Source: Deltaproteobacteria bacterium
GTDB taxonomy: Bacteria; Desulfobacterota; DSM-4660; Desulfatiglandales; Desulfatiglandaceae
Direction of reading: 5' to 3'
Assembly (NCBI GenBank): GCA_003646995.1
Contig: QMLZ01000037.1
Location: 1 to 17,807 of the forward strand
DNA length: 17,807 nt
Shown one piece after another: positions 6,868 to 13,316 of this stretch (positions are counted from its first letter, which is position 1; each line of letters begins with the position of its first letter). The translations under genes were made by a program, and so were the position numbers. A model generated the notes under the pieces. That model was given only the letters and a program-made list of their open reading frames with translations. It had not been told where the DNA came from and ran no database searches.

Positions 6868-7713
6868 TTAAGAAAGCCTCTCTAGAAGCCTCTCCAACTC
6901 CTCATCAGAGTAAAAATGTATTACTATTTTTCCTGTCTTGCCGCGTTTCTGGATCTCCACCTTTGTCCCCAGACTCCTCTTAAGCTCATCGGCCACCGAG
7001 TCCAAATACTCGCCCAAGCTCGAATTGGCGTGTCTTTTTTTTCTCCCAACCCCCTTGGAACTTATAATCTTTTCAAGATCCCTCACAGAAAGCGACTTTT
7101 TTATTACCAGTTCCCTGAGCGCCAGCTGTTTCTGTTCACCTTTGACACCGGCCAGTGCCCTGGCATGCCCCATACTCATTCGACCTTCTATTAGGTCCTT
7201 TTGTATTGCCGCTGGGAGCTTGAGCAGCCGCAGCAAATTGGCGATTGTGGCCCTATCCTTGCCTACCCGCTTGGCAAGGCTTTCTTGGGTTATCTTTAAC
7301 TCTCCAAGCAGCCTTTGGTAAGCTTCGGCTTCCTCAATAGGGTTTAAATCCTTCCTGTGAACGTTTTCCACAAGGGCCATCTCCAAGGACTCCACGGGGC
7401 TTACCTCCCGCACCACCACAGGAACCCGCTCTATCCCGGCCATTTTGGCTGCCCGAAGCCTTCTTTCTCCTGCTATAAGCTGGTAACGCTGCCCCTTCTT
7501 GCTCACCAGTAAAGGCGTTATTATCCCCATCTCCTTGACTGATTGGGCCATTTCTTTCAGATCTGATATTGAGAAATCTTTTCGCGGTTGCAAAGGATTG
7601 GGATCAATGAGCTCCACAGGACACGAAAAATATCCCGTTTCCTCTTCAATGAGTGTCTGGGCTTCGGGTATCAAAGCTGACAAACCTTTACCCAGTGCCT
7701 TTCTTTTGCTCAT
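6868..7713 (-). CDS. parB: Chromosome partitioning protein ParB (Spo0J-type)
   Basis: A 281-residue CTP-dependent DNA clamp that loads at parS and spreads along the origin region. Seen in order: an N-terminal KALGKGLSALIP motif that contacts and stimulates ParA, the ParB/Srx-type domain with LQPRKDF and the AGERRLRAAK box (81-90), and ENVHRKDLNPIEEAEAY (116-132). Next comes the helix-turn-helix ITQESLAKRVGKDRATIANLLRLL (about 141-164), with SMGHARALAG after it. A C-terminal dimerisation helix ends the protein. Usual 'ENxQRxDLNP' reads ENVHRKDLNP here, a minor change. The start overlaps the parA stop (ATGA). A matching parS is upstream of parA. Confidence 0.96.
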   Translation of the reverse strand: MSKRKALGKGLSALIPEAQTLIEEETGYFSCPVELIDPNPLQPRKDFSISDLKEMAQSVKEMGIITPLLVSKKGQRYQLIAGERRLRAAKMAGIERVPVVVREVSPVESLEMALVENVHRKDLNPIEEAEAYQRLLGELKITQESLAKRVGKDRATIANLLRLLKLPAAIQKDLIEGRMSMGHARALAGVKGEQKQLALRELVIKKSLSVRDLEKIISSKGVGRKKRHANSSLGEYLDSVADELKRSLGTKVEIQKRGKTGKIVIHFYSDEELERLLERLS

Positions 7714-8480
7714 GATACTTCAGCCTTTCTAAGCATCTCCTGTGCAAGGGCAAGATAACTTTGAGCCCCTCTAGATCTGACGTCATAAAGCAATGCAGGT
7801 TTCCCGTAACTGGGGGCCTCGCTCAGCCTCACGTTACGAGGAATCACTGTCTTGAACACGGCGGACTTGAAATGCCGTCGCACCTCCTCACTCACCTGCT
7901 GAGACAAATTATTGCGCACGTCAAACATTGTGAGTAGTATGCCGCCTAGTTTCAGCATGGGATTCAAAGATCTCTTTACCGCTTTAATGGTGGTGATCAC
8001 CTGGGACAGGCCCTCCAAGGCATAGTATTCGCATTGAATAGGAACGAGCACTTCATCTGCTGCAACCAATCCATTAATGGTCAAGAAGCCCAATGATGGC
8101 GGGCAGTCCACGAAAATGAAGTCATAGTCTCTTTTTATCTGGCGAAGCTTGTCTCTTAGCCTGAATTCCCTATATGGCAGGCCTGCTATTTCCACCTCTG
8201 CCCCAACTAAAGACTTTGTGGAACCGATCAAAAACAGACCGGGCACTTGGGTTTCTCTAATTATCCCGGCACCCCAGCCATCGCCTGTCACCATTTCATA
8301 TACCCCTTCGGTAAGACTCTCTCTATCAAATCCAAGGCCGGTCGTGGCATTTCCCTGCGGGTCACAATCAACTAACAAGCACTTTTTCTGGGCCACTGAA
8401 AGGGAAGCGGCTAGATTTATGGCTGTAGTTGTCTTTCCCACGCCGCCTTTTTGGTTGGCAATTGTTATAATTCTGCCCAT
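7710..8480 (-). CDS. parA: Chromosome partitioning ATPase ParA (Soj)
   Basis: A 256-residue ParA/Soj ATPase that binds DNA non-specifically as an ATP dimer and works with ParB-parS to segregate origins. It has a deviant Walker A, KGGVGKTT (11-18), preceded by IITIANQ. The A' motif is LLVDCDPQGNATTGLG, and Walker B lies in FIFVDCPPSLGFLT. The late block NVRLSEAPSYGKPALLYD is typical of Soj proteins. Length and the lack of an N-terminal HTH fit the chromosomal type. The ATG at 8480 has only a weak Shine-Dalgarno. It is the first gene of the parA-parB-DUF3842-cooT run. Confidence 0.96.
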   Translation of the reverse strand: MGRIITIANQKGGVGKTTTAINLAASLSVAQKKCLLVDCDPQGNATTGLGFDRESLTEGVYEMVTGDGWGAGIIRETQVPGLFLIGSTKSLVGAEVEIAGLPYREFRLRDKLRQIKRDYDFIFVDCPPSLGFLTINGLVAADEVLVPIQCEYYALEGLSQVITTIKAVKRSLNPMLKLGGILLTMFDVRNNLSQQVSEEVRRHFKSAVFKTVIPRNVRLSEAPSYGKPALLYDVRSRGAQSYLALAQEMLRKAEVS

Positions 8481-8557
8481 GACTACGGGCCCATCCCGAC
8501 CCCTGAAATTTCCAATCTGGATAACACAAATTTAGACACATGAAAAGTTGAAAGAAT

Positions 8558-8573
8558 TGTTCCACGTGGAACA
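8558..8573. promoter_or_regulatory. parS: parS centromere site
   Basis: TGTTCCACGTGGAACA is a perfect 16-bp palindrome matching the bacterial parS consensus (TGTTNCACGTGNAACA). It lies about 80 bases upstream of parA, in the spacer shared with hypE. ParB would nucleate here, and loading could also affect parA transcription. Confidence 0.93.
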
Positions 8574-8591
8574 TCGCCCGCCTGATTTCCC

Positions 8592-8619
8592 TTGACACCA
8601 TCGACTCGACTTCCATACT
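8592..8619 (+). promoter_or_regulatory. Possible promoter of hypE
   Basis: A perfect TTGACA (8592-8597), a 16-base spacer and CATACT (8614-8619) face hypE, giving a leader of about 60 bases. A separate TACAAT at 8661-8666 has no matching -35 and lies too close to the ATG. The -10 is imperfect. Confidence 0.35.
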
Positions 8620-8685
8620 TTACCTCAGCTTCGCCTAGACCTAACTAAAAGGCTTCTAAATACAATCCTAGAGCAGGAGAAGAAT

Positions 8686-9696
8686 ATGTCAATCCAAAGA
8701 ATCACCCTAGATCACGGCAGCGGCGGCCTGGCCTCACGTGACCTTGTTGAGCAGGTTTTCCTTAAATACTTCAACAATGAGTTCCTATCCATGATGGATG
8801 ATAGTGCCGTTCTACCACCAATAAACTCTACAATCGCAATGACTACAGACTCCTACGTGGTTGATCCCATTTTCTTCCCAGGCGGCGACATAGGTAGTCT
8901 TGCTGTGCATGGAACCATAAATGATCTTTGTATGCAAGGCGCCACCCCCCTTTATATTGCCGCCGGCCTTATACTGGAGGAAGGCTTTCCTTTGGAAGAT
9001 TTGGAGCGGATAGCCAATTCAATGGGCAAGGCCGCCTTGAAGGCAGGGGTCAAGATTGTGGCAGGAGATACAAAGGTTGTCCCCCGAGGTCATGCGGACA
9101 AGATTTTCATAAATACCTCAGGCATAGGCATAATACCCGAGGGCCTGGACGTAGGAGCCTATAACGCAAGGCCAGGAGATCTCATACTAATTAATGGCCC
9201 AATAGCCGACCATGGAGTAACGATTCTGACAAAGCGGGAAGGCCTCGACTTTGAGGGGAATCTGTTTAGTGATTCAGCGCCACTCAACCTGTTGGTGTCC
9301 CAGGTACTCAAGGCTTCAAGTGAGATCCACGTGTTGAGAGACCCCACCAGGGGCGGGATTGCGTCAGCGCTCAACGAGATTGCTCAAGAATCCAGGGTAG
9401 GAATTGAGCTCTTTGAGGAGCAAATACCTGTAAGAAAGGAGGTTCAATCCGCTTGCGAGATCTTGGGTCTCGATCCCCTTTATATAGCAAATGAGGGTAA
9501 GGCCATAATTTTTCTGGCTGAAAAAGAGGCTGATAATATATTAAAAATACTGCGTAAAAATGAACATGGGCGGGAAGCTGCAATCATCGGGAGAGTTACA
9601 GAAAGCAATCCTGGCAGCGTGATACTCAAAACCCGTGTGGGTGGGACAAGAATAGTCACAATGCTCACGGGCGAGCAACTACCACGAATCTGCTGA
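8686..9696 (+). CDS. hypE: Hydrogenase maturation protein HypE
   Basis: A 336-residue HypE, which dehydrates a carbamoylated C-terminal Cys to a thiocyanate and, with HypF, HypC and HypD, supplies cyanide ligands to the iron of [NiFe]-hydrogenases. Seen: the N-terminal LDHGSGG, DDSAVLPP, TTDSYVVDPIFFPGGDIGSLAVHGTINDL, AGDTKVVPRG, DPTRGGIASALNEIA, and the essential C-terminus PRIC with Cys as last residue. The ATG at 8686 follows AGGAG with good spacing. No other hyp genes are in the window, so here it is separated from its partners or is the end of a dispersed set. Its end overlaps the convergent ddl gene by 18 bases. Confidence 0.95.
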   Translation: MSIQRITLDHGSGGLASRDLVEQVFLKYFNNEFLSMMDDSAVLPPINSTIAMTTDSYVVDPIFFPGGDIGSLAVHGTINDLCMQGATPLYIAAGLILEEGFPLEDLERIANSMGKAALKAGVKIVAGDTKVVPRGHADKIFINTSGIGIIPEGLDVGAYNARPGDLILINGPIADHGVTILTKREGLDFEGNLFSDSAPLNLLVSQVLKASSEIHVLRDPTRGGIASALNEIAQESRVGIELFEEQIPVRKEVQSACEILGLDPLYIANEGKAIIFLAEKEADNILKILRKNEHGREAAIIGRVTESNPGSVILKTRVGGTRIVTMLTGEQLPRIC

Positions 9697-10623
9697 ATCT
9701 TCCAGGGTTAACTGAACCAGTCTGTCCATAAGCTCCGACAGGCTCATTCCTGCTGCCCTAGCGGCCTTAGGGAACAGGCTGTTGGGTGTCATTCCAGGGA
9801 TTGTGTTTGTTTCAAGCACCGCTATCCGATCCCTAGCTATGATCACATCTGTACGACTCCACACCCTGCAGTGGAGAATCCTGTGCGCCCTCTTGCCGAT
9901 TTCTTCAATCCTCTCACAAAGTTCACGGTCCAAAGGGGCAGGGCAAATCTCCTCCGATGCACCAGGCTCATACTTGGCCTCATACGTGAAAAATGGGTAT
10001 CCAGCCCTTGGCCGGATTTCAATTAGAGGCAAAACCTCTAGTTCTCTCCTACCCAAAACACAACATGTGACCTCGGTGCCCTGCACGTATTCCTCAATCA
10101 GCACTTCTTCATCCAGCTCAAGGGCCTTCTCAACACCAGCCAAAATCTCATCCAACCCCCGGCATAGCGATATTCCATAGCTTGACCCTTCAACGGCCGG
10201 TTTTACCATGACCACTTCGCCAAGCTCTTCCCGGACCTTACGCGGATCCACCTCGTCATGTCTTCTTAAAACTAGATCTTTGGGTACATCGAGCCCTGCA
10301 GCCGAATACATCCGCTTGGCCACTTTCTTGTTCATGGCCAGGGCACTCGACATCACGCTTGAACCTACAAATGGTATGCCTAGGATTTTGAGTAATCCCT
10401 GAATACATCCATCTTCCCCAAATCTTCCATGCAACACCGGAAAGGCCACATCTATATGTTCCTTGTCATCTATTAATCTCTTGAGATCTTTAAGCGGATC
10501 GTAAAAACTAACTAGATACTTCTCCCTAGGTAAGCTCTCATGCACGGTTTGCGCACTGCTCAGGGAAACTTCCCGCTCCGATGACCATCCGCCTCCAATA
10601 ACAGCCACCCTTATCTTATCCAT
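9679..10623 (-). CDS. ddl: D-alanine--D-alanine ligase
   Basis: A 314-residue ATP-grasp ligase making D-Ala-D-Ala for peptidoglycan. Landmarks: KIRVAVIGGGWSSEREVSLSSA at the N-terminus, FPVLHGRFGEDGCIQGLL, PFVGSSVMSSALAMNK, VMVKPAVEGSSYGIS, EEVLIEEYVQGTEVTCCVLG, and the C-terminal VLETNTIPGMTPNSLFPKAARAAGMS with the NTxPGMT metal and substrate motif. I chose the ATG at 10623, preceded by AAAGGA with five-base spacing; the upstream TTG at 10638 would add five residues and lacks such a site. It stands alone among non-wall genes and converges on hypE. Confidence 0.95.
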   Translation of the reverse strand: MDKIRVAVIGGGWSSEREVSLSSAQTVHESLPREKYLVSFYDPLKDLKRLIDDKEHIDVAFPVLHGRFGEDGCIQGLLKILGIPFVGSSVMSSALAMNKKVAKRMYSAAGLDVPKDLVLRRHDEVDPRKVREELGEVVMVKPAVEGSSYGISLCRGLDEILAGVEKALELDEEVLIEEYVQGTEVTCCVLGRRELEVLPLIEIRPRAGYPFFTYEAKYEPGASEEICPAPLDRELCERIEEIGKRAHRILHCRVWSRTDVIIARDRIAVLETNTIPGMTPNSLFPKAARAAGMSLSELMDRLVQLTLEDSADSW

Positions 10624-10808
10624 GCCAATCCTTTCCAAAGCAATTTTGCCAGGTTTGCTCTCTTTTCCTTACATCTGGAAGGCCCGACACTGCAATGATA
10701 AATATCATACTTCATCTTGCTGAGGCAAATAGAATAGCCCAGACCGTCGCACTGTTGGGTTGAAAAAACGCGGCTTTTCTACGATCTTTGCTTCTGATCA
10801 CGGAACTT

Positions 10809-10817
10809 TGTGAAAAA
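10809..10817 (-). promoter_or_regulatory. DnaA-box-like 9-mer
   Basis: The minus strand reads TTTTTCACA, matching the degenerate DnaA box TTWTNCACA, at the left edge of the AT-rich part of the dnaA upstream region. It is the only full match to that degenerate pattern I found there. Confidence 0.35.
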
Positions 10818-11139
10818 CTTCTTAAGAGAATTAGGTATTTTTTAGCAAAAACTTGGACCACACTGTGGCAAAAGCTGAAAAATTCCATCAAAAAAAATGA
10901 TTCAGTTAGAAAAACAAAGAAAAATGGAGAAATCCAGAGATTTTAAATATGAAAAAGGTTTTTGACAAAATCTCATTTGGCCCCTAAGCACCACTAATGA
11001 CGGCAACTTTGTTTGCCCCCATTTTATCCTTAATCTGTGCCACCTTACGCTGAACTAACAAAAAAACTCTTGGACGAAAATAGGTTAGCGGTTGTCGAAA
11101 CTTATGGGTGCTCTAAGTTATAGTTCACCACCCCGCCCT

Positions 11140-11166
11140 TTGACACCTGTTTCCAAATTCTATAAA
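11140..11166 (+). promoter_or_regulatory. Possible dnaA promoter
   Basis: TTGACA (11140-11145) and TATAAA (11161-11166) are separated by 15 bases, short of the ideal 17 but with near-consensus elements. The leader to the dnaA ATG would be about 90 bases. Confidence 0.4.
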
Positions 11167-11265
11167 AGGGCGCCTGTTGGCAGCCGCAATTGCCTCCCCC
11201 ATAGATTTATAACTTTATCAACTTGTTGTCTGCCCAGCAAAACCTTGTCACAGACAGGAGGTCTT

Positions 11266-12615
11266 ATGAAAGAGATCTGGGAAGAAATAAAAAACCAAAT
11301 GCGTGCCGAACTTCCCAAGAATAGTTTCTCTCTCTGGATAAGCCCTCTAAACTTCCTAGAAAGAAAAAACGGAACCTTGGTGCTGGGATGCCCAAATAGG
11401 TTCTCCAAAAACTGGGTGGCAGATAATTACAAAGAATTAATCCAAGAAAAACTTTACAAGGCAGGGCTTGGGTCCCTAAAACTGGAGTTAAAAGTCCAGC
11501 CCCGCTGCCCTGAAAAACTGCTCAGCCCGCCTTCCGAAGTCCCCCAGCAGTTATGCCTTCCCAATATGGGCTATCGACCAACCAGGGGATATATTGGGCT
11601 CAACCGTAATTTCACATTTGACCGCTTTGTGGTCGGACCTTGTAATGAATTCGCATACTCCGCCTCCAAGGCAATGGCCCAAGACTTTGCCTGGGGTTAC
11701 AACACCCTGTTGATGCTTGCCGGAACCGGCCTAGGCAAAAGCCACCTTTCCCAAGCCATGTGTCATAAAATCCTCGAATGTTTCCCTCACAAAAAGGTGT
11801 ATTACATAACAGCCGAGGATTTTACCAATGAGATGATCTCCTGCCTCAGACATAACCGCATAGAGGAATTCAAGAAAAAATACAGGCAAGCCTGTGACGT
11901 TTTACTTTTGGAGGAGATACACTTTCTCAGCGGAAAAGAGAAAACCCAGGCTGAACTCGGTCACACTCTAGATGCCCTCTTCAATGATAAGAAAAAGATT
12001 ATTTTTACTAGCTCCCTTCCACCAAAGGATATTCCTTCCCTTTCCCAAGACTTAACATCGAGGCTGACCGGCGGATTAGTGACAACCATAGAAAGTCCTG
12101 ACTTTGACACCAGAGTCAAGATAATCCGAAAAAAGGCCTCGGAAATGAAACTTCCTTTGCCTGACGACGTAGCTGAATTACTGGCCGACAAGCTCACAAA
12201 AGACATCCGTCAGATGGAAAGTGCGCTGAATTGTTTAAAGGCGAAGTCTGAGTTGCTTAATGAAAAAGTCTCAAAAGAGCTGGCCCGCGAAGCCCTGAGA
12301 TATCTCACCAATTCCAACGACCTCATAGATCTGGAGGGAATCCGGGACCTCGTGTGCACATACTATAAAGTAAGCCCCGAGATACTAGGTTCGAAATCCC
12401 GCAAAAAGAGCCACACTCATCCCAGAAATATTTTTATTTATCTTTGTAGGACCTTTACCGAAGAAACCTTAGAGACCATATCAAGGGCTGTAAACCGTAG
12501 TCACTCAACCGTGCTTTACGCGTACGAAACTATTGAGAAAAAAATAAAGGCAGAGGCAAGGGTGCGAAAAGAAGTTGAGTTCCTGAGTCGAAAGATAAAA
12601 CAGGGTAGCATATGA
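11266..12615 (+). CDS. dnaA: Chromosomal replication initiator DnaA, divergent
   Basis: A 449-residue DnaA with all four domains. Domain I is about 1-75 (IWEEIKNQMRAELPKNSFSLWISPLNFL), then a short linker, the AAA+ core (about 115-340) and the domain IV DNA-binding region (about 350-449). Walker A is AGTGLGKSHL (152-161), the arginine-finger region is TSRLTGGL (264-271), and the sensor II Arg is R315 in DIRQMESAL. Walker B reads LLLEEIHFL (213-221), with EE where DnaA normally has DD. The box-recognition signature GGRDHTTV is VNRSHSTV here (409-416): Ser replaces the base-contacting Asp, while His is kept. The ATG at 11266 follows AGGAGGT; the open frame upstream to 11092 encodes nothing DnaA-like. 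ATP control and box preference may differ from the E. coli model. Confidence 0.9.
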   Translation: MKEIWEEIKNQMRAELPKNSFSLWISPLNFLERKNGTLVLGCPNRFSKNWVADNYKELIQEKLYKAGLGSLKLELKVQPRCPEKLLSPPSEVPQQLCLPNMGYRPTRGYIGLNRNFTFDRFVVGPCNEFAYSASKAMAQDFAWGYNTLLMLAGTGLGKSHLSQAMCHKILECFPHKKVYYITAEDFTNEMISCLRHNRIEEFKKKYRQACDVLLLEEIHFLSGKEKTQAELGHTLDALFNDKKKIIFTSSLPPKDIPSLSQDLTSRLTGGLVTTIESPDFDTRVKIIRKKASEMKLPLPDDVAELLADKLTKDIRQMESALNCLKAKSELLNEKVSKELAREALRYLTNSNDLIDLEGIRDLVCTYYKVSPEILGSKSRKKSHTHPRNIFIYLCRTFTEETLETISRAVNRSHSTVLYAYETIEKKIKAEARVRKEVEFLSRKIKQGSI

Positions 12616-12863
12616 TATCAAAACAAAGTTCCCGACCCACTGTGCTGGCCATGTGGCTGGTCGGGGTTTTTTCCACATGTCTCTTTTCAGCAGTCCTTTT
12701 TGTCGCCACAGCTACCTTCTGGGTAGCATATAAGAATCCGACTATGCCCGGAAGCTGGCTTCCCCTCACAGCCCCTGTCCTCATAACGGCTTTTCTAGTG
12801 AGCGCTTGGCTCAGGGTCCTCAGGGCATGTCTCAGGAAAGCAAAAAGAACGGAGATCCTCTAG
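12612..12863 (+). CDS. Small two-helix membrane protein coupled to dnaA
   Basis: An 83-residue protein I do not recognise. Two hydrophobic segments are visible at about residues 10-38 and 49-68, followed by a basic tail (RVLRACLRKAKRTE). This suggests a small inner-membrane protein with a cytoplasmic C-terminus. Its ATG overlaps the dnaA stop (ATGA), which supports translation and co-transcription with dnaA. The stop at 12863 is seven bases from the end of a convergent small gene. No function is assigned; it could be a spurious frame, but the coupling and the membrane-like composition argue for it. Confidence 0.55.
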   Translation: MISKQSSRPTVLAMWLVGVFSTCLFSAVLFVATATFWVAYKNPTMPGSWLPLTAPVLITAFLVSAWLRVLRACLRKAKRTEIL

Positions 12864-12870
12864 TAGGCTA

Positions 12871-13068
12871 TCATCCGTGTTTTTCCCGTCCCTTATTCTC
12901 CCCATAAAAAGAAACAAGAAAATTCTCTTCCTTTGGAGACAGGTTAAACCGCTCCGAGGCCAATGGAATCATTTGCTGGGGCGTCCTATTTGGCTCTTCC
13001 TTGAGCTTTTCCGATATCCATTTCACGGCATTCCGCAATTTTTCTCCCTTAGGCATAATGGTCGACAC
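12871..13068 (-). CDS. Small conserved-looking protein, unknown function
   Basis: A 65-residue soluble, charged protein: IMPKGEKLRNAVKWISEKL, then RTPQQMIPLASERFNLSPKEENFLVSFYGEN. The PKGExLRxAVKWIS...RFxLSPKExxFL pattern recalls small uncharacterised proteins in deltaproteobacteria; this is from memory, not a search. I chose the GTG at 13068 because AGGAG (plus-strand 13076-13080) lies seven bases upstream; the frame is open to 13152, but that extension looks non-coding. It stands apart from the minus-strand gyrA-to-dehydrogenase run, 248 bases downstream of its last gene. A plausible promoter (TTGCAT, 16 bases, TATATT) overlaps 13132-13159. Confidence 0.6.
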   Translation of the reverse strand: MSTIMPKGEKLRNAVKWISEKLKEEPNRTPQQMIPLASERFNLSPKEENFLVSFYGENKGREKHG

Positions 13069-13131
13069 GTTCCAACTCCTTGCTCTTCTGGGTGTGCCAG
13101 GTGCACCGATCCCGGTATTGGGGTCAGTTAA

Positions 13132-13159
13132 AATATAGTACGCTCTCTTCACAATGCAA
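13132..13159 (-). promoter_or_regulatory. Possible promoter of the 65-residue gene
   Basis: Read on the minus strand, TTGCAT, a 16-base spacer and TATATT (plus-strand 13132-13137) lie about 65 bases upstream of the GTG. An overlapping TTGTTG-N16-TACTAT is an alternative. Both are partial matches. Confidence 0.3.
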
Positions 13160-13316
13160 CAACAAACTTATTCGGGAACCTTTAGGTTATTCCATCGCCA
13201 TTTTTGGCCCACGTGGCAACAGATCTTTATCTACCTTATCCTTTTCGCTTGACGAATATGGGCTACCAGACTATCTGCTTCCCTGAAGAGACAATTAATT
13301 TCCCGATGGCAAGGCG

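Larger units (their letters stand above)
10624..11265. other. Non-coding AT-rich region between ddl and dnaA, possible oriC
   Basis: No convincing gene is seen in these 642 bases. The stretch of about 10800-10975 is notably A/T-rich, with A-tracts. It contains one DnaA-box-like 9-mer on the minus strand, and a near match (TGTGGCAAA, 10864-10872) next to the palindrome CCACACTGTGG (10858-10868). With dnaA immediately downstream and parABS 2 kb away, an origin is plausible. The box count is too low to be sure. The inverted repeat ATGATA-AA-TATCAT (10695-10708) lies upstream of ddl and could be an operator. Confidence 0.4.

Noticed and set aside
8516..8524. Near DnaA box (minus-strand TTATCCAGA) between parA and parS
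   Set aside because: It has one mismatch at a conserved position and stands alone, so it is not evidence for an origin in that gap.
10962..10990. Perfect TTGACA upstream of dnaA as a promoter
   Set aside because: No acceptable -10 element is found at 16-18 bases; the pair at 11140-11166 is better.
11092..11265. N-terminal extension of dnaA in the same frame
   Set aside because: The 58 codons do not resemble DnaA domain I, while AGGAGGT and ATG at 11266 give the standard N-terminus.
12388..12400. T-loop-like sequence GGTTCGAAATCC suggesting a tRNA
   Set aside because: It lies within domain IV of dnaA and no acceptor or anticodon stems surround it.
13209..13216. CCACGTGG palindrome resembling a parS core
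   Set aside because: Only eight bases match and the flanks do not; such short palindromes are expected by chance.
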